Origin: Balneolales bacterium
GTDB taxonomy: Bacteria; Bacteroidota; Rhodothermia; Balneolales; Natronogracilivirgulaceae
Length of the DNA stretch: 6,929 bases
Reading direction: 5' to 3'
NCBI GenBank assembly: GCA_007116685.1
Contig: SKIC01000009.1
Coordinates: 1-6,929, forward strand
Below, in pieces: positions 4,602 to 6,929 of the stretch. How positions within the stretch are numbered: position 1 is the first letter of the stretch; each line of letters starts with the position of its first letter. The notes beneath the pieces were generated by a model. The model had not been told where the DNA came from, made no database searches, and saw only the letters and a program-made list of their open reading frames with translations. The position numbers and the translations under genes are program-made.

Positions 4602-5933
4602 TTAACGTATTGTTGTTTCTTCGTTAATCCAAGCGTAGCAACTTCTTAAGTTACCATCTACTTTTATTTTTCTGCCAGTTTCCCAGCCCTGGTAAAATTT
4701 TTCTTCAGGTGTAGGTGTCACAGCTTCGTATGTGGCATATAGACGCTGTACCTGGTTTCGAGTAGATGCATCGGCTTGTTGTGCTCTGTCAAGATAATCC
4801 AGAACTAACCAATAAACAACTTTATCCTGACGAGACATTTCCCGCCCTGCACATTCGCGTACAGTTTCAGCGTAAATATCAGCAATTTGCATAAAAGCAG
4901 GAGCAAAATTAGAATTCAACTGAAGGGCTCTTCTCGCACTGGTTCTTGCTTCTTGAAACTGACGCATAGCTACGTGATTTCTTGAAATCTGAATGTGCTT
5001 TTCTTTTTTACTTACTGTATTATCGGTTTTACCAATTGCTTCGGTGAAAAATCTATTTGCTTCGGCATAGCGTGCATCGGATTGTGCAATTTCAGCCATT
5101 CGGACTGTGTTCTCAAAGCTAGGATCTGCTTCATACAAACGGCGCGCCATATCAATAGCTTTATCGGAATTTCCAGTCGTATTGTATAAATCATAAAGCT
5201 CAGATTTCAACTCCAGATTGCCGGGGTCGGCTTCCAAACGCTCTTCAAACCAAGCCATTCTTTCCTGTGGATCTCGAAAAAGACTATCTCTAGTTTCCTC
5301 AAAAAGTTGCAACAGCTGTGCATTTGCATAAGGTTCAGCTTTTTCCATCATTTTGAGCGCTTCATCACGTTGCCCTCGCCGAGCCATGTGGGGTAGTGTA
5401 ATTTGAATATAATATCCGTTGGCAGTAGTAGTTGTTCTTTCCGGATCGAGCAAAAACATAGCCCAATAATCATCATAAGCTAATTGCATTCCATTCCTAA
5501 TGCTTGAAGCGTATGTTTGGAAGAAACGCCCCCGGTTGAACAACCATCGGTACTCATCAAAATCATCTCTGCCTTCGTAGATTTCAAAAACTTTATTGAA
5601 TAGGATTTTTGAGGAATCTAAGTATGCTTCACGTATGGAAGGATCAGAACTTTGCTCAGCAAAATGATTATAAATATCAATCATTCTACGGATATTTGCA
5701 TGACCTCTGTAAGACGGTAAGCCCTCCATCTCAATTGGGTGATTTCTTATTAACCAGCGACCATAAACGATAGCAATATCATAAGCCTGGTTTCTATGCT
5801 CCTCAACAAATAGAGCATGTAGTGTCATCGGAGGATACCCTAATGGTGGCGGATCATCTCCGTAATCCTGCGCGACTATTGTTTGAGTTCCTGCCCAGCA
5901 CAGGATGATCAAGAGCAATATAAGTTTCTTCAT
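4602..5933 (-). CDS. Secreted TPR-repeat protein of a conserved Bacteroidota type
   Basis: This is a 443-residue exported protein with no enzyme motif. Residues 1-21 form a signal peptide (Lys-Lys, a Leu/Ile core, then QTIVA before Gln22). Cys12 is not in a proper lipobox, so a soluble periplasmic location is more likely than a lipoprotein. The body is helical, with TPR-like units roughly at 238-271, 273-305, 311-344 and 345-388, for example the NLELKSELYDLYNTTGNSDKA and NFAPAFMQIADIYAE segments. The C-terminal module has WLVLDYLDRAQQAD and ends CYAWINEETTIR. I recall this ending from TPR proteins encoded beside outer-membrane barrels across Bacteroidota, a recollection to be checked by search. 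It lies 23 nt after the FadL-like gene, with a TATCGT tandem repeat (5945-5956, plus strand) in the spacer, and only a weak ribosome-binding site. A role in outer-membrane assembly or scaffolding is inference only. Confidence 0.75.
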   Translation of the reverse strand: MKKLILLLIILCWAGTQTIVAQDYGDDPPPLGYPPMTLHALFVEEHRNQAYDIAIVYGRWLIRNHPIEMEGLPSYRGHANIRRMIDIYNHFAEQSSDPSIREAYLDSSKILFNKVFEIYEGRDDFDEYRWLFNRGRFFQTYASSIRNGMQLAYDDYWAMFLLDPERTTTTANGYYIQITLPHMARRGQRDEALKMMEKAEPYANAQLLQLFEETRDSLFRDPQERMAWFEERLEADPGNLELKSELYDLYNTTGNSDKAIDMARRLYEADPSFENTVRMAEIAQSDARYAEANRFFTEAIGKTDNTVSKKEKHIQISRNHVAMRQFQEARTSARRALQLNSNFAPAFMQIADIYAETVRECAGREMSRQDKVVYWLVLDYLDRAQQADASTRNQVQRLYATYEAVTPTPEEKFYQGWETGRKIKVDGNLRSCYAWINEETTIR

Positions 5934-5956
5934 TTTTCCGTATGTATCGTTATCGT

Positions 5957-6929
5957 TTATTGTAAGCGTGCCCGGTAGAACATTAGTTCTGATAGAGAGA
6001 ATGTAATGCTTACGCCATAAATTCGCTCGGTAATTGTTGTATCAAGTTCATTACCTCTGAAGCCAAATTCAAAATTCACATTAACAGAGGAGCCTGAACG
6101 GCGAGATGGGATACCTAAACCACCATGTAGCATGAGGGTATGGATTTGTGAATCATTTACGCTCAAGTAACCGGTATCATAAGAGGCGCCCAATCGATAA
6201 TTGAATCTGTTAAACGCATATGGTTCTGAAAAAGTACGAGATGCATTGGCACGAAAGCCTGCACCAACTCTAATTCTATCAGTTATGTCATACAAACTAT
6301 GTTGATCAACAGTAACAGCATCAGACCAATTTTGGTAGAGTACATCTGCTGAGAAACCCCAAATTGCACTCAAATCGTAGGCAACACCGAAGGCAACTTC
6401 TGCAGGTATTCTACCTTCTAAATCAAATTCATCACTGGGATTGATTACAATTTCTCTTGTGCCAACCTGTGTTTTACGTTCTCTGTCAACATCAAGATTT
6501 ACAGGTAGAGTAGCTGCCAAGCCTATAGAAAATGCACTTGCTGAGCCGTGAAAGCCAGGCAGACTAATATGAACACCTGCTCTGTTTCTGAACCCAGAAT
6601 GAAATGTATTGGTATCAAAAGAATCTGATAAATAATCATTTGATTCAAAGTTGATTTCAGATGTTCTTGTATAAGAGCCAAAAACAAAAGATGGCGCAAA
6701 CCCTACTGCAATATTACTATTAATACGCCATCCAAAACCAATCTCAAAAGCATTCAAGTTACCTGAGCCACGTTGCGTAATGGAATATACTGTGCCGTCT
6801 TCCAGAGTTTGGTTTGCACCTTTTAAATCAAAACCGGCACGAGTTAATGGAATTAAAGAAGCAGAAACACCGAGCTGGTCACGCAGAATTGGAAGAACAA
6901 ATTGAAACTGAGTAGGTGCTAAAACATTA
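5957..6929 (-). CDS. FadL/OmpP1-like outer-membrane barrel protein, 3' part (5' end outside window)
   Basis: The frame is open to the right edge, giving 323 visible residues. An in-frame TTG at 6757 is internal, because barrel-like sequence continues upstream of it (QRGSGNLNAFEIGFGW, and further upstream LGVSASLIPLTRAGFDL). The sequence has the strand-turn rhythm of a long-chain-type outer-membrane channel: IAVGFAPSFVFGSYTR, FSIGLAATLPVNLD, EVAFGVAYDLSAIWGFSADVLYQNW, IRVGAGFRAN and YRLGASYDTGYL. The C-terminal part, GGLGIP, VNVNFEFGFRGNE, ERIYGVSITFSLSELMFYR, resembles a widespread Bacteroidota family in which such a barrel sits next to a TPR protein. The signal peptide and the plug region of FadL proteins are outside the window. 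Substrate and function are unknown; a generic barrel call is safe, while true FadL-type transport is not shown. Confidence 0.75.
   Translation of the reverse strand, partial: NVLAPTQFQFVLPILRDQLGVSASLIPLTRAGFDLKGANQTLEDGTVYSITQRGSGNLNAFEIGFGWRINSNIAVGFAPSFVFGSYTRTSEINFESNDYLSDSFDTNTFHSGFRNRAGVHISLPGFHGSASAFSIGLAATLPVNLDVDRERKTQVGTREIVINPSDEFDLEGRIPAEVAFGVAYDLSAIWGFSADVLYQNWSDAVTVDQHSLYDITDRIRVGAGFRANASRTFSEPYAFNRFNYRLGASYDTGYLSVNDSQIHTLMLHGGLGIPSRRSGSSVNVNFEFGFRGNELDTTITERIYGVSITFSLSELMFYRARLQ

Noticed and set aside
4376..4627. 83-codon plus-strand open frame over the rho start and spacer
   Set aside because: Its Phe/Tyr-rich translation is the antisense of the Arg/Asn/Lys-rich rho tail. It crosses the terminator hairpin and the end of the TPR gene, and it has no independent support.
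4995..5194. Open frames of 60-64 codons on both strands inside the TPR gene
   Set aside because: They overlap the well-supported TPR coding frame, are short, and show no motif or start signal.
6755..6757. TTG as the start of the FadL-like barrel gene
   Set aside because: The frame stays open for 57 more codons to the window edge with barrel-like sequence, so this TTG encodes an internal Leu.

Overview
The window reads as chromosomal, housekeeping-type DNA from a member of the Bacteroidota/FCB group. Balneolota or Rhodothermota fits best (an inference). Three observations support this. Shine-Dalgarno sequences are mostly weak or absent, with purQ and the small outer-membrane barrel gene as exceptions. 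FGAM synthase is encoded by separate small PurS and PurQ subunits, whereas classical Bacteroidia and Flavobacteriia usually have one large fused PurL. The right half carries outer-membrane proteins of types known mainly from Bacteroidota: a DUF6089/PorG-like barrel, and a FadL-like barrel next to a periplasmic TPR protein ending in CYAWINEETTIR. Base composition looks moderately AT-rich (roughly 40% GC by eye).

Plus-strand block, 1-2625: the 3' end of miaA (tRNA dimethylallyltransferase), a 63-nt gap, then the tightly packed run purS, purQ, lptB and a single-domain rhodanese, with spacers of 4, 5 and 1 nt. The run joins de novo purine synthesis to the ATPase of the lipopolysaccharide export machine. 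lptB appears to start at TTG.

Minus-strand block, 6929-2622: a FadL-like outer-membrane barrel whose 5' end is outside the window, a secreted TPR protein 23 nt downstream, an intrinsic-terminator-like hairpin, the transcription terminator rho, and a small DUF6089/PorG-like barrel 12 nt after rho. The two blocks converge on a shared TTAA at 2622-2625, where the two stop codons overlap. There is no gene-free stretch longer than 81 nt.

I see no mobile element, CRISPR array, tRNA or rRNA, and no obviously new multi-gene system. The most unusual item is rho. The protein lacks the usual N-terminal Rho_N helical domain and has a short Arg/Asn/Lys-rich tail instead. It has lost recognisable cytosine-pocket residues of the primary RNA site and carries coordinated Lys-to-Arg changes in the motor. 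Its gene is preceded by a hairpin lying inside a possible 22-codon leader ORF whose first codons duplicate the rho start.
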